Origin: Croceimicrobium sp965656185
GTDB taxonomy: Bacteria; Bacteroidota; Bacteroidia; Flavobacteriales; Schleiferiaceae
NCBI GenBank assembly: GCA_965656185.1
Contig: CBFHJH010000002.1
Span: 1 to 64,000 of the forward strand
Direction: 5' to 3'
Length of the DNA stretch: 64,000 bases
A model generated the notes under the pieces. The model did no database searches and was not told where the DNA came from. It worked only from the letters and a program-made list of their open reading frames with translations. Positions 40,562 to 49,645 of this stretch are shown piece after piece. A program made the position numbers and the translations under genes. How positions within the stretch are numbered: position 1 is the stretch's first letter; each line of letters begins with the position of its first letter.

Positions 40562-40947
40562 TCTTCTAGGCGATCCTTAACGTAAGTGACCTCTGTTTTT
40601 CCGTGAGGGGCAGGCTTACCGTCTTCTCCCAGATTAACGAATACCAGTTTGTCGATGGTTAATATCGGTTCGCGAGTAAGTTTGTTGCGCACCTCACAGC
40701 GCATGGTAAGGGACGTGCTGCCAAATTTCACCGCTTCAATTCCTAGTTCGATAATATCGCCTTGGCGGGGAGCGGAAATGAAATTGATTTCCGATACATA
40801 TTTGGTAACAATGTGTTTGTTTTCTAGCTGGATAATGGCATAGATCACGGCTTCTTCATCGATCCATGCTAAAAGCCTGCCACCGAATAGGGTTTCGTTG
40901 GGGTTGAGGTCTTCGGGTTTGACCCATTTGCGAGTGTGAAAGTTCAT
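40558..40947 (-). CDS. Hotdog-fold acyl-CoA thioesterase (YciA-like)
   Basis: 129 residues from the ATG at 40947; the open frame extends 23 codons further into CT-rich repeat text, which is rejected. The signature is 'DLNPNETLFGGRLLAWIDEE' (N, GG and the catalytic Asp), then 'VSEINFISAPRQGDIIELG' for the hotdog strands. It hydrolyses acyl-CoA to the free acid and CoA, probably in the cytosol. The convergent MbnH-like gene overlaps its end by 4 bp. Confidence 0.9.
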   Translation of the reverse strand: MNFHTRKWVKPEDLNPNETLFGGRLLAWIDEEAVIYAIIQLENKHIVTKYVSEINFISAPRQGDIIELGIEAVKFGSTSLTMRCEVRNKLTREPILTIDKLVFVNLGEDGKPAPHGKTEVTYVKDRLED

Positions 40948-40954
40948 AATGTTA

Positions 40955-41034
40955 GGGGTTAAGAGAAGAGTAGAGGAGGAGCAGAGGACAAGTACTTGTA
41001 GAGCTGATCCTCTCATCTCCTCATCCTCTCATCA
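40955..41034. repeat. Low-complexity CTC/GAG-rich intergenic text
   Basis: Purine-rich GAAGAGTAGAGGAGGAGCAGAGG is followed by the pyrimidine-rich CCTCTCATCTCCTCATCCTC, i.e. an approximate inverted arrangement that could fold back. It resembles the CTCGTCTC/CCCACAT text at 12282-12330 in style. No gene. Confidence 0.55.
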
Positions 41035-41505
41035 TTATTTCATAAAAGCACTATACATCCAAACGCTTTTTTCTTGCTCGCGGATGTAGTCACTCATTAA
41101 GGCATTGGTACCTTCATCGTTCAACTCTCCGGAGAGGTCAAGAATTTCACGTTCAAGTTCCAGCAGGGTTTTATAACCATCAAGAACCACTTGAACGGTG
41201 GCACGGGCCTCACTTACGTTTGACGCTTCTTGGATCTTCGCTACTCTTAGATAGTCGGTATAGGTATGTAATGGCGTATGCCCTAAGGTGAGAATACGCT
41301 CTGCTATCTCATCGATTTTCTCAAAATTATCTAAGTAGAGCTCTTCGAATTTTTGGTGTAGCTCAAAGAACTTTTCCCCTTTAATGTTCCAATGGATAGC
41401 GCGGGAGTTCGCGTAAAATATCTGATAGTTGGCTAATAGAGTATTTAATTTTTCGGCTAGGTTCTGGGCTTCGTTGAGAGGAAGTCCAATTTGATTATTG
41501 CTCAT
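41035..41505 (-). CDS. dps: Dps/ferritin-like DNA-protecting protein
   Basis: 156 residues of Dps type. The intersubunit ferroxidase residues are visible in 'SRAIHWNIKGEKFFELHQKF' (H) and 'EELYLDNFEKIDEIAERILTLG' (D and E, hallmark 'DEIAERI'). It oxidises Fe(II) with hydrogen peroxide, stores iron and protects DNA during stress. A perfect -7 box lies 24 bp upstream. Together with the exported catalase-peroxidase at 60014 this is one of two oxidative-stress genes in the window. Confidence 0.93.
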   Translation of the reverse strand: MSNNQIGLPLNEAQNLAEKLNTLLANYQIFYANSRAIHWNIKGEKFFELHQKFEELYLDNFEKIDEIAERILTLGHTPLHTYTDYLRVAKIQEASNVSEARATVQVVLDGYKTLLELEREILDLSGELNDEGTNALMSDYIREQEKSVWMYSAFMK

Positions 41506-41528
41506 GTCTATGGTTTTTAAATTTCCTT

Positions 41529-41536
41529 CAAAAATA
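41529..41536 (-). promoter_or_regulatory. -7 box of dps
   Basis: On the minus strand TATTTTTG, a perfect TAnnTTTG match, lies 24 bp upstream of the dps start codon. No clear -33 element was found. Confidence 0.55.
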
Positions 41537-41600
41537 ATTATTAACTATCGCTTTTATAAAGTTAATAAGCATTACCGATAACTATATGCTTTAGGGCAAT

Positions 41601-41633
41601 AAAAAAGCGATGCTGTTGGGGCATCGCTTTTTT
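41601..41633 (-). terminator. Terminator after the POT transporter
   Basis: Perfect 13-bp arms AAAAAAGCGATGC (41601-41613) and GCATCGCTTTTTT (41621-41633), 7-base loop; on the minus strand it ends in a T-run. It follows the peptide transporter gene (stop at 41655) and insulates dps. Confidence 0.92.
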
Positions 41634-41654
41634 ATTGGATCATAAGGAAGAGAT

Positions 41655-43607
41655 TTACTCTTTATCGGCTATTTCAAAGCCTTCTTGTTCTTCGTAATGA
41701 TCTCCTTCATTTTCTTCAGCGCCGTGGGTTAGTTTCTTCAATTTCTTGAGGAAAAGGATCAATAGCAGTCCGAAGAGGATGGTAATAGCGGTGATCATAA
41801 TGAAGGTTCTACGCTCCAAATTGTTAGAAGCTTCAAAAAGTACCACAGTGCCCTCGTAATTAGCCAGGTCTACCTCTACAGTTTCACCGGCTTGAAGGGC
41901 TTCATTGTCATCTTTATTTTCGTAGCTAATAGTGAAGTGCTGTGGATTATCGGCATTAGCATCCTCAGAGCTTAGGCTTTCTTTTAAGATCGCTTTATTC
42001 TCGTCGTCGAGGCTGATCAATTGGTTTACCGCCATATTGTTACCGTCCTCACTTTCGAGAACGATATTCCCGGCATCATCGAGGTACGTCAATCCGCTTA
42101 CTTCAAAGATACCAGCCTTCACAAGGGTGCTGTCCGGTATAAAGCCGCCCTGTCCCTCATAGTTTTGGTGTATTTCTGATTTGATCGGTTCAGATTGTGA
42201 GGCCTCTCCGATTACTCCGGCTAGTTTATTACCCAAGCCAGTGGCCGCAAAATAAACCCCCATCATAATTGAGGCGTATTTGGCTGGGGCTAGTTTGGTA
42301 ATAAATGAAAGGGCTACAGGAGAGGTGGAAAGCTCACCTAAAGTGTGGAAGAGGTAGGCTAAAATGATCCAGATCAAGGCGGCTTTAGTTCCGTCTAAAA
42401 CTTCGGTAGAAGCTTTAGCCATGAACAGGAAGCCAAGACCCATAATCATGGTACCCACTGCCATTTTGAAAAGTGAAGAAGCTTCTCCACCGCGACGGCG
42501 CACCCATACCCAGAATCCGGCTACAATGGTTCCGAAGATGATAATGAATATGGCATTTACCGATTGGAAGACCGACGCTGGGATCTCTCCGGTAAATAAG
42601 GCGCCAAAGTCTACGAAACGATCTACTTTTTCCTTGGTGTAAATATTCATCAATCCACCGGCCTGCTCAAAGGCACCCCAGAATACGATTACGATAATGA
42701 AGGATAATAACAGTACGATATAACGGTCTTTCTCTTTGTCGTTAAGCTCATTGTAGATAACTGCCATCAGGCCAACCACCAGAGCTAAGAACATAGTTAG
42801 TAATCCGTAGCCGATAGAGGCTAAAGGTAAATCTGCCAATCCGGCAATTACCATGTAGAGACCGAAAAGTCCGATCACAAAGAATAAGAAACGGGGTACC
42901 GCTTCTTGGAACATTTTGCTGATCAAGCGACCAAGGCCATCGTCCGCTTTCTTCTTCTCTTCTTCGCTGGGCGCTTCGCCAATACCGGTAAGGTATTTTT
43001 GGCCCATCATGAAAACAGCCTGGCCTAATAACATACCTATACCAGCCATTCCAAAGCCATAGTGCCAGCCAATTTCTTCTCCCACATAACCAACGGCTAA
43101 TGAAGCCGCCGCCGCACCGATATTGATGCCGATGTAGAATATGGTAAAACCTTTATCCCGACGAATATCACCGGGGGCATACAATCCGCCCACCATAGTT
43201 GAGATATTGGGTTTAAGGCCACCAACACCCAATACGATCAATAAAAGACCGGTGTAGAAGGCCCACATTTGTTCTACTGCAAGTATACCGTGACCAGCGC
43301 AGAGGATCAATCCACCCACCAAGACACTTTTCTTTTGTCCAATGAATTTATCGGCCAGAATTCCACCCGGAATACTCATTACGTAAACCAACATGGTGTA
43401 CCAACCATATAACGCTAGGGCTTCGGTGCTGTCCCAGCCTAAGCCAGGGTTGGCGCCTACCGCCGAACTGGTGATATACAATACCAAGATCGCTCGCATA
43501 CCGTAATAGGAAAAACGCTCCCACATCTCGGTGAAAAAGAGAATGTAGAGGCCAACCGGATGCCCAAATAATTCTTTGCGTTCTATCGCTTGCGCGTCAT
43601 TTGCCAT
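41655..43607 (-). CDS. POT/PTR2 family proton-coupled peptide transporter
   Basis: 650-residue MFS transporter. POT signatures: 'EMWERFSYYGMRAILVLYI' (ExxERFxYYG) and 'GFTIFYIGINIGAAAASLA' (PTR2 signature). About 14 membrane helices. Between the last two helices, about residues 470-605, is an extra soluble domain ('VDLANYEGTVVLFEASNNLE' and acidic 'SLDDENKAILKESLSSEDAN'), as in other Bacteroidota POT proteins; it would face the periplasm. It imports di-/tripeptides. The upstream gene in the same direction, 33 bp away, encodes a dipeptidyl peptidase, giving a peptide-harvesting pair. Confidence 0.93.
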   Translation of the reverse strand: MANDAQAIERKELFGHPVGLYILFFTEMWERFSYYGMRAILVLYITSSAVGANPGLGWDSTEALALYGWYTMLVYVMSIPGGILADKFIGQKKSVLVGGLILCAGHGILAVEQMWAFYTGLLLIVLGVGGLKPNISTMVGGLYAPGDIRRDKGFTIFYIGINIGAAAASLAVGYVGEEIGWHYGFGMAGIGMLLGQAVFMMGQKYLTGIGEAPSEEEKKKADDGLGRLISKMFQEAVPRFLFFVIGLFGLYMVIAGLADLPLASIGYGLLTMFLALVVGLMAVIYNELNDKEKDRYIVLLLSFIIVIVFWGAFEQAGGLMNIYTKEKVDRFVDFGALFTGEIPASVFQSVNAIFIIIFGTIVAGFWVWVRRRGGEASSLFKMAVGTMIMGLGFLFMAKASTEVLDGTKAALIWIILAYLFHTLGELSTSPVALSFITKLAPAKYASIMMGVYFAATGLGNKLAGVIGEASQSEPIKSEIHQNYEGQGGFIPDSTLVKAGIFEVSGLTYLDDAGNIVLESEDGNNMAVNQLISLDDENKAILKESLSSEDANADNPQHFTISYENKDDNEALQAGETVEVDLANYEGTVVLFEASNNLERRTFIMITAITILFGLLLILFLKKLKKLTHGAEENEGDHYEEQEGFEIADKE

Positions 43608-43640
43608 AGTTTGGATTGTTTAGGGGTCTGAAATTAATGT

Positions 43641-45827
43641 TTATAGATTTTCAAGAATGAATTTGGTCATCTTGGTGTATAAATGATAGCGGGTATTGCC
43701 GCCAAAAATACCGTGATTCTTATCAGGATATATAAAAAGATCGAATTGTTTATTGGCTTGCACCAAAGCTTCTACCATGCGCATGGTATTTTGTACGTGC
43801 ACATTGTCATCGGCCGAGCCGTGTACCAAGAAATAGGCACCTTTTAATTTTTCTACGTGATTAATGGGGGAGTTGTCATCATAGCCATCCGCATTTTCTT
43901 GCGGGGTACGCATGTAGCGCTCGGTATAAATATTATCATAGAAACGCCAGTTGGTCACTGGCGCCACCGCGATGGCCGCTTTGAAAACATCGGCACCTTT
44001 CGTAATTCCTAGACTACTCATATAACCGCCGTAAGACCAGCCCCAGATGCCGATACGTCCGGCGTCTACGTAATCTTGACCGCCTAACCAGCGCGCAGCA
44101 GCGATCTGATCTTCGGTTTCGTATTTACCTAATTGTTGGTAGGTCACGGTACGGAAGTCTCGACCACGCGCACCGGTACCCCGATTGTCTACACTAACCA
44201 CGATATAGCCTTGAGAAGCTAAGTGTTGATACCACATTCCATTACCAGCATCGTAGCTATTTTGTACGGTTTGGGAGCCGGGGCCACCATAAACGAACAT
44301 CAATACCGGATACTCTTTACTGGCGTCAAAGTCCTTCGGTTTGATCATCCAGGCATTAAGCATGGTCCCGTCGCCATTCGGGATTTGCAAAAACTCTTTA
44401 TAGCTGATCGCGTAATTTTCCAAACGCTTTTTCAAGGCAGCGTTATCGTTTATTACTCGCACCATTTTTCCATTAGCACGATGTAGGGTTTCGTAGGTAG
44501 GAACATCTACCGCAGAATAGCGATTGATGTAAAACTTAAAGCCTTTGCTAAAGCTGGCCGAGTTGGTGCCCTCTTTTTCGCTCAGGCGCTTTTTGTTTTT
44601 GCCTTTAAGGCTTATGCTGTATACGTCGCGTTCTAATGGAGAGCGCTCGGCAGCTTGATAGTACAAGGTCTTGCTCTCTTCATTCATCCCGTAGAAGTTG
44701 GTTACTTCCCATTCACCCTTGGTGATTTGGCGGATCAATTCACCATCGTCGTCGTAGTGGTAGATATGGTTAAAGCCATCTTGCTCTGAAGTCCAAATGA
44801 AGCTATTATCTTCTAAAAAGGTAAGGTTATCATGGATCTCTAAATAATGTGGTGCCTTCTCCTCTAAAAGCATTTCCACTTCCAATTCATCATCTTCGAT
44901 CTCAACTTCCCAAAGTTGCAGGTGGTCTTGGTGGCGATTTAGGGTGGTTATTACCAACTCATCGTCTTCCCTGGTCCACTTGATACGAGGAATGTATTCG
45001 TAGTCTGCCGGTAAGCTCACGACGTGGTCGGTATTTTTTTCAAGGTCGTAAATATGGATATTGACCACTGAGTTTACTTCGCCGGCCTTGGGGTATTTAA
45101 ATACATCAGCTTGGGGGTACAATCCTGTGCCGTAAACGTCCATTGAGAATGTGGGCACCGCGGTCTCATCAAATTGGTAATAGGCGATGTAATTGCCTTC
45201 GGGCGACCAGTAAAAGCCTTTGTGAAAGCTAAATTCCTCTTCGTAAACCCAATCTACCGTACCGGCGATAAGTTTATCTTCTTCCCCTTGGCCAAAGCTT
45301 ATGATCGAGCCATTGTCCATGTCCTGCACGTGCATGCGATTGCCGTGTACAAAGGCTACCTTGTTCTCGGTAGGTGAGAAATCGGCCAGCTGTTGTTTGC
45401 TATCGGCTTTTAGTGCCTTTAGTTCTTTCGATTCGAGATCGTAAACGAAGTAATTACTTTTAGAAGAATGACGGTAGATCGATTCGGTATTGGTGCCTAA
45501 CAAGACTTTGCTTTCATCGGCATTGAATTGATACGAATCAAATCGCAAGTTTTCGCCCGATTCGGTTTTTAGGTCGGCCGCACTTAGTAGCGTGCTCATT
45601 TTTTCGCCCGAGGCATAGCTGTACTTGTCGATCTTCGGTCCATCTTGATCGCGATCCAAGACAGTAAAATGTGCGCCATCGTTCATGCTTCTCAATCCGC
45701 CGGTAGAGCGAGCAAAGAAGCTGTAGCGCTGCCAAACGTCGGCAACACTTACCGCTTGTTTTTGGCCAAAAATACTAGTGGAAATAAGAATAAAAAGCGA
45801 GACTATACTTAGCTTGCGATACATCAT
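43641..45827 (-). CDS. S9 family dipeptidyl peptidase IV-like
   Basis: 728 residues with a signal peptide ('LSIVSLFILISTSIFGQ'). An eight-bladed propeller region ('YEEEFSFHKGFYWSPEGNYI', the Glu motif that holds the substrate N-terminus) is followed by an alpha/beta hydrolase domain. Triad: S598 in 'GWSYGGYMSSLG', D673 in 'HGSADDNVH' and H705 in 'KNHGIFGG'. It releases X-Pro (or similar) dipeptides in the periplasm. The POT transporter downstream would carry the products in. The start is 33 bp from the divergent GlcD-like gene. Confidence 0.94.
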   Translation of the reverse strand: MMYRKLSIVSLFILISTSIFGQKQAVSVADVWQRYSFFARSTGGLRSMNDGAHFTVLDRDQDGPKIDKYSYASGEKMSTLLSAADLKTESGENLRFDSYQFNADESKVLLGTNTESIYRHSSKSNYFVYDLESKELKALKADSKQQLADFSPTENKVAFVHGNRMHVQDMDNGSIISFGQGEEDKLIAGTVDWVYEEEFSFHKGFYWSPEGNYIAYYQFDETAVPTFSMDVYGTGLYPQADVFKYPKAGEVNSVVNIHIYDLEKNTDHVVSLPADYEYIPRIKWTREDDELVITTLNRHQDHLQLWEVEIEDDELEVEMLLEEKAPHYLEIHDNLTFLEDNSFIWTSEQDGFNHIYHYDDDGELIRQITKGEWEVTNFYGMNEESKTLYYQAAERSPLERDVYSISLKGKNKKRLSEKEGTNSASFSKGFKFYINRYSAVDVPTYETLHRANGKMVRVINDNAALKKRLENYAISYKEFLQIPNGDGTMLNAWMIKPKDFDASKEYPVLMFVYGGPGSQTVQNSYDAGNGMWYQHLASQGYIVVSVDNRGTGARGRDFRTVTYQQLGKYETEDQIAAARWLGGQDYVDAGRIGIWGWSYGGYMSSLGITKGADVFKAAIAVAPVTNWRFYDNIYTERYMRTPQENADGYDDNSPINHVEKLKGAYFLVHGSADDNVHVQNTMRMVEALVQANKQFDLFIYPDKNHGIFGGNTRYHLYTKMTKFILENL

Positions 45828-45860
45828 TATTATAATTTAGAGCGCCCTAAAATAGTCAAT

Positions 45861-47288
45861 TTGAAGAGACCAGAAAGTTATCATAAGATCGAAGAGCAAG
45901 ACCGTGATTTTTTTAGCTCCTTTCTACAGGAGAATCAGGTGATTACAAATGCGGAGGAGAAAAGCGACTATGGACACGACGAAACCGAAGATTATCAATT
46001 TGAGCCGGAGATCGTGCTGAAGCCAAAAAGTGTGGAGGAAGTTTCGCGCATTTTAGCCTATTGTAATGATAGGTGTATTCCCGTATACAGCAGTGGAGCG
46101 CGCACTGGCTTAAGCGGAGGGGCATTACCGATCTACGGTGGGGTGGTGCTCAGCAGCGAAAAGCTCAACAAGATCCTCGAGATCGATCAGCGCAATTTGC
46201 AAGCCACGGTAGAACCAGGAGCAATCAATCAGGTATTTCACGAAGCTTGTAAGGAGCATGGTTTATTTTACCCACCCGACCCCAGTTCTTGGGGCTCTTG
46301 TACCATAGGAGGGAATTTAGCGCTAAATGCTGGCGGACCAAAGGCAGTGAAATATGGGGTTACCAATGCCTATGTCTTGGATCTAGAGGTGGTTTTAGCC
46401 AGTGGAGAAGTAATTCGTACCGGCGCAAAGGTCCTCAAGAATAGTACTGGTTATAATCTAAGTCAGCTCATGGTGGGCAGTGAGGGGACTTTAGGTTTCA
46501 TCACTAAAGTTGTTTTTAAACTTATTCCTTATCCCACAGAAAATCGCTTGATGCTTGTGCCCTTTGCTTCGGCCGAAAAGGCTTGTGAGGCCGTGTCGGC
46601 AATTTTTCAAGCCGGTATCGTTCCTTCGGGAATGGAGTTTATGGAGCGCGATGCGATAGACTACACCCTAAAATTTGTGGATGAGGTAAATTTACCGATC
46701 GGTCCGGAGGTAGGTGCTCATTTGCTCATTGAAGTAGACGGTAATCATGCCGAGCAGTTGATGCAGGATTGCATGAAGATCGCCGACATCGTAGCTTCTT
46801 TTGAGGCCGGCGAAGTGCTCTTTGCCGAAGCCGAAAGTGAAAAGGCCGCCTTGTGGAAATTACGTCGGAAGGTAGGGGAAGCGGTTAAATCACATTCGAT
46901 ATATAAGGAAGAGGATACGGTAGTACCGAGAGCCGAATTAGCCACACTTTTAAAGGGAGTGAAGTCGATTGGCGCTAAATATGGTTTCAAGTCGGTTTGT
47001 TACGGTCACGCCGGAGATGGCAATTTGCACGTTAATATTCTCAAGCACGAAATGAGCGATCAAGCCTGGCAAGAAGATCTGCCTAAAGGCATCCGCGAGA
47101 TCTTCCGTCTGGTGAAATCCTTAGGAGGAACCATTTCCGGCGAGCATGGCATTGGCCTAGTGCAGAAAGATTACTTAGATATTGTCTTCAGTCCCCTGGA
47201 GCTTGCTTTGCAGAAACAGATAAAGACCCTATTCGATCCGCAACATATCCTTAACCCGGGTAAACTCTTCTCAAATACCGAAGCATAA
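45861..47288 (+). CDS. FAD-linked oxidase, GlcD (glycolate/D-lactate dehydrogenase) family
   Basis: 475 residues, TTG start at 45861 (no good ATG before conserved sequence). FAD-binding type 4 domain with 'SSGARTGLSGGALPIYGG' and 'IGGNLALNAGGPKAVKYG'; the C-terminal oxidase domain carries 'CYGHAGDGNLHVNIL' and 'SGEHGIGLVQKDYL'. It oxidises a 2-hydroxy acid such as glycolate or D-lactate. No GlcE or GlcF partner lies next to it, so it may work as a single-subunit D-lactate type enzyme; the substrate remains open. Confidence 0.9.
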   Translation: MKRPESYHKIEEQDRDFFSSFLQENQVITNAEEKSDYGHDETEDYQFEPEIVLKPKSVEEVSRILAYCNDRCIPVYSSGARTGLSGGALPIYGGVVLSSEKLNKILEIDQRNLQATVEPGAINQVFHEACKEHGLFYPPDPSSWGSCTIGGNLALNAGGPKAVKYGVTNAYVLDLEVVLASGEVIRTGAKVLKNSTGYNLSQLMVGSEGTLGFITKVVFKLIPYPTENRLMLVPFASAEKACEAVSAIFQAGIVPSGMEFMERDAIDYTLKFVDEVNLPIGPEVGAHLLIEVDGNHAEQLMQDCMKIADIVASFEAGEVLFAEAESEKAALWKLRRKVGEAVKSHSIYKEEDTVVPRAELATLLKGVKSIGAKYGFKSVCYGHAGDGNLHVNILKHEMSDQAWQEDLPKGIREIFRLVKSLGGTISGEHGIGLVQKDYLDIVFSPLELALQKQIKTLFDPQHILNPGKLFSNTEA

Positions 47289-47333
47289 AGGCCTTTAATC
47301 GAATAATGCGGGATTAGATTGTCCTTTTGTTGC

Positions 47334-47341
47334 TACCTTTG
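47334..47341 (+). promoter_or_regulatory. -7 box before the receiver protein
   Basis: TACCTTTG matches TAnnTTTG perfectly, 17 bp before the start at 47359. Confidence 0.5.
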
Positions 47342-47358
47342 AGATAATCCAATCAAGC

Positions 47359-47730
47359 ATGGCCCCAAAAACGGTTTTATTGATCGACGATAATCCGATC
47401 GATCTTATGATCAATAACAAAACGATCGAGCGTTATGATCCAGACGCATTAGTTTGCCTAGCTAAAAGTGCTAAGGAAGCTTTGTCGATTTTAGAGTCTG
47501 GCGAATGCACACCGGCTTGTGTCTTATTGGATATAAAAATGCCAGAAATGGATGGCTTTCAATTCCTGGAAGCACTTTCTAAATCTAAGCTTGAGCCAAA
47601 GTTTAATGTCCATATGCTTTCTTCCAGCATCGATCCAGCGGATATTGAGAATGCCGATAAGAATCCGATGGTGCGCAGCTATATCGAGAAACCTTTGAAT
47701 ATCGAGAAATTAAAAGCGATCAAGCTTTAG
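47359..47730 (+). CDS. Receiver-only response regulator
   Basis: 123 residues, single receiver domain. D10/D11 ('LLIDDNPID'), phospho-acceptor D58 ('VLLDIKMPEMDG'), S88/S89 and K111 ('IEKPLN') are present. This type with 'NPIDLMINNKTI' is common in Bacteroidota as a stand-alone receiver. No kinase gene adjoins; the partner is unknown. It ends in a 4-bp convergent overlap with the aminotransferase gene. Confidence 0.9.
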   Translation: MAPKTVLLIDDNPIDLMINNKTIERYDPDALVCLAKSAKEALSILESGECTPACVLLDIKMPEMDGFQFLEALSKSKLEPKFNVHMLSSSIDPADIENADKNPMVRSYIEKPLNIEKLKAIKL

Positions 47731-48914
47731 TCTAGGGCTTCAATTTGTTTGCGAATGATCGCGCAAGCCTTGCGAATGGTGGATTCATCCATGTTTAAAG
47801 CCGGGGCAATTCGAAAACTATTCGGATTACTCAAAAAGTAAAAACTTATCAACCCCTCTTTAAGGCAACCGTCTACGATCTTGGTTACCTCTTCAGCCGT
47901 TTTAAACTCAAAAGCAAAGAATAAGCCAATGCGCCTAATTTCTACTATGCGTGGGTGCGCTAGGAGGCTCTCGATGAGCTTTCCTTTTGCTTCTACGTGC
48001 TCTAGTAAATGCTCTTCTTCAATAACTTCTAAAGTGGCCAATCCCGCGGCACAAGAAACCGGATTACCGCCAAAAGTGGTGATATGACCTAACATGGGTT
48101 TTTCCGTGAGGCATTGCATCACCCCTTGATCGGCGATGAAAACACCTAAAGGCAATCCGCCGCCGAGCGCTTTGGCACTGCAAAGGATGTCGGGTACGAT
48201 GTCAAAATGCTCAAAGGCAAATAATTTCCCAGTTCTACCCATGCCCGCCTGAATTTCATCGAGGATCAAAAGCGCTCCTACTTCTTCGCAGCGCGCTTTT
48301 AAGGCTTTTAAAAATCCATTTTTTGGAATGCGTACACCGGCATCACCTTGCACCGTTTCTACGATTACCGCCGCGGTCTTAGAGCTTATTTGTTCGAGCT
48401 CTTCCGGGGCATTAAAATCTAGGAATCGAACATCGGGAAGCAGGGGGCGAAATGCGCGCTTTTTCGTTTCATTGCCCGAAACGCTCAAAGCACCGTGAGT
48501 GCTACCGTGATAACTGCCGCGGAAGGCGACTAATTCACTGCGTTCGGTATAGCGCTTTGCTAGTTTTAAGGCTCCCTCGATCGCTTCAGCACCACTATTT
48601 ACGAAATAGCAAGAATTGAGCGTAGGGGGTAAAAGGGAAACCAGTTTTTCGGCCAGGCGATTGGGGCTGTCTTGGATAAACTCTCCGTAAACCATCGTGT
48701 GTAGATGTTTATCTACTTGAGCGTGCAGGGCTGCTTTAACTTTGGGGTGACCGTGACCCAAGTGACTCACGCCAATGCCGGCCACCATATCGATATAGCT
48801 TTCTCCATTTGGCCCGTAAAGGTATGAGCCTTCGGCGCGCTCGATCTCCAAGGCCAGTGGGAAGGGAGTGGTTTGGGCTATATGCTTACGAAAGATCTTT
48901 TCGGCCTTTTCCAT
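47727..48914 (-). CDS. Class III aminotransferase (acetylornithine/ornithine aminotransferase-like)
   Basis: 395 residues. PLP lysine K248 in 'CSAKALGGGLPLG' and D219 in 'ILDEIQAGMGRTGK', plus 'NSGAEAIEGALKLAKRYT' and 'FRGSYHGSTHGALSVSG'. These are typical of the acetylornithine/ornithine/4-aminobutyrate group; exact substrate cannot be assigned because no arginine-pathway genes adjoin. Probably monocistronic or cotranscribed with nothing: the upstream VTT gene is on the same strand 16 bp away, so they may share a transcript. Confidence 0.9.
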   Translation of the reverse strand: MEKAEKIFRKHIAQTTPFPLALEIERAEGSYLYGPNGESYIDMVAGIGVSHLGHGHPKVKAALHAQVDKHLHTMVYGEFIQDSPNRLAEKLVSLLPPTLNSCYFVNSGAEAIEGALKLAKRYTERSELVAFRGSYHGSTHGALSVSGNETKKRAFRPLLPDVRFLDFNAPEELEQISSKTAAVIVETVQGDAGVRIPKNGFLKALKARCEEVGALLILDEIQAGMGRTGKLFAFEHFDIVPDILCSAKALGGGLPLGVFIADQGVMQCLTEKPMLGHITTFGGNPVSCAAGLATLEVIEEEHLLEHVEAKGKLIESLLAHPRIVEIRRIGLFFAFEFKTAEEVTKIVDGCLKEGLISFYFLSNPNSFRIAPALNMDESTIRKACAIIRKQIEALD

Positions 48915-48918
48915 GGGT

Positions 48919-48926
48919 CAAAGGTA
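48919..48926 (-). promoter_or_regulatory. -7-like box very close to the aminotransferase start
   Basis: On the minus strand TACCTTTG is a perfect TAnnTTTG match only 4 bp before the ATG. If used, the transcript would be almost leaderless; it may be chance. Confidence 0.3.
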
Positions 48927-48930
48927 TCGG

Positions 48931-49551
48931 CTAAATTTGAAATAAGACCAAGGCATACAGGTAGAAACGTACGATTCGGCTTAAAGCCATCATACAATAA
49001 GATCTAAAGCCATAACCGATCATCCCCGAAATAAGAGAGACAGGCGAAAAGGGTAGAGGGGTGAGGGCCGCAATAAAAATCAGTAGGCCGCCGTATCGCC
49101 TTAAAGTGATAATTTGAAGGGTGAATTTCTGGCTAAGCCAACGCGCTACTTTGGGAATTCTGCCAATACGAGTTCCGAGGCCGTAGGCGACCATCCCACC
49201 GGCATAGCTTAAAACCCCCAATAAGCTGATGCCCAACCAAGGTTCTTCCCAAATGCGGGTCCAATAAATAAAAAGGTCCGGGGGCAGTATGCCTAAAATA
49301 GCTTCACTTAGAAAGAACACGGATAATACTCCAGCATTAGGAAAACGGCTAAAAAGCATTTCCATTAGCTGATCAACGTCGATCAGATAGTGATTGACCA
49401 GACCAATACCCAAGCCAAGAACACTAAGGCCAATGACTAGCCGCAGCATATTTTTGGCGGCAAAGCGATAGGAGCCTTTGCGTTTAAAATAATGGTGATG
49501 GAGCCGGGTACTTTGATAAAAGGTCCGCTCCTTTTTTGATCCCTCTTTCAT
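48931..49551 (-). CDS. VTT (DedA/SNARE-associated) domain membrane protein
   Basis: 206 residues. A basic N-terminal tail (about 30 residues, K/R/H-rich) is followed by four to five membrane segments. Words 'FFLSEAILGILPPDLFIYW' and 'YGGLLIFIAALTPLPFSPVS' match the VTT domain of DedA-type lipid scramblase relatives. It probably acts in inner-membrane lipid handling; this is family inference. Confidence 0.82.
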   Translation of the reverse strand: MKEGSKKERTFYQSTRLHHHYFKRKGSYRFAAKNMLRLVIGLSVLGLGIGLVNHYLIDVDQLMEMLFSRFPNAGVLSVFFLSEAILGILPPDLFIYWTRIWEEPWLGISLLGVLSYAGGMVAYGLGTRIGRIPKVARWLSQKFTLQIITLRRYGGLLIFIAALTPLPFSPVSLISGMIGYGFRSYCMMALSRIVRFYLYALVLFQI

Positions 49552-49645
49552 TTTTTCCTTCTACAAATTTAGAACCAAAAAGGGCTGGAAATATTTTATA
49601 GCCAAAGAAAGCCGGGCATTTTTTACTTTAGCGCAAAACGATTGC

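Noticed and set aside
40948..41016. Upstream extension of the thioesterase
   Set aside because: It is translated from CT-rich intergenic text and adds no conserved sequence; the family start is at 40947.
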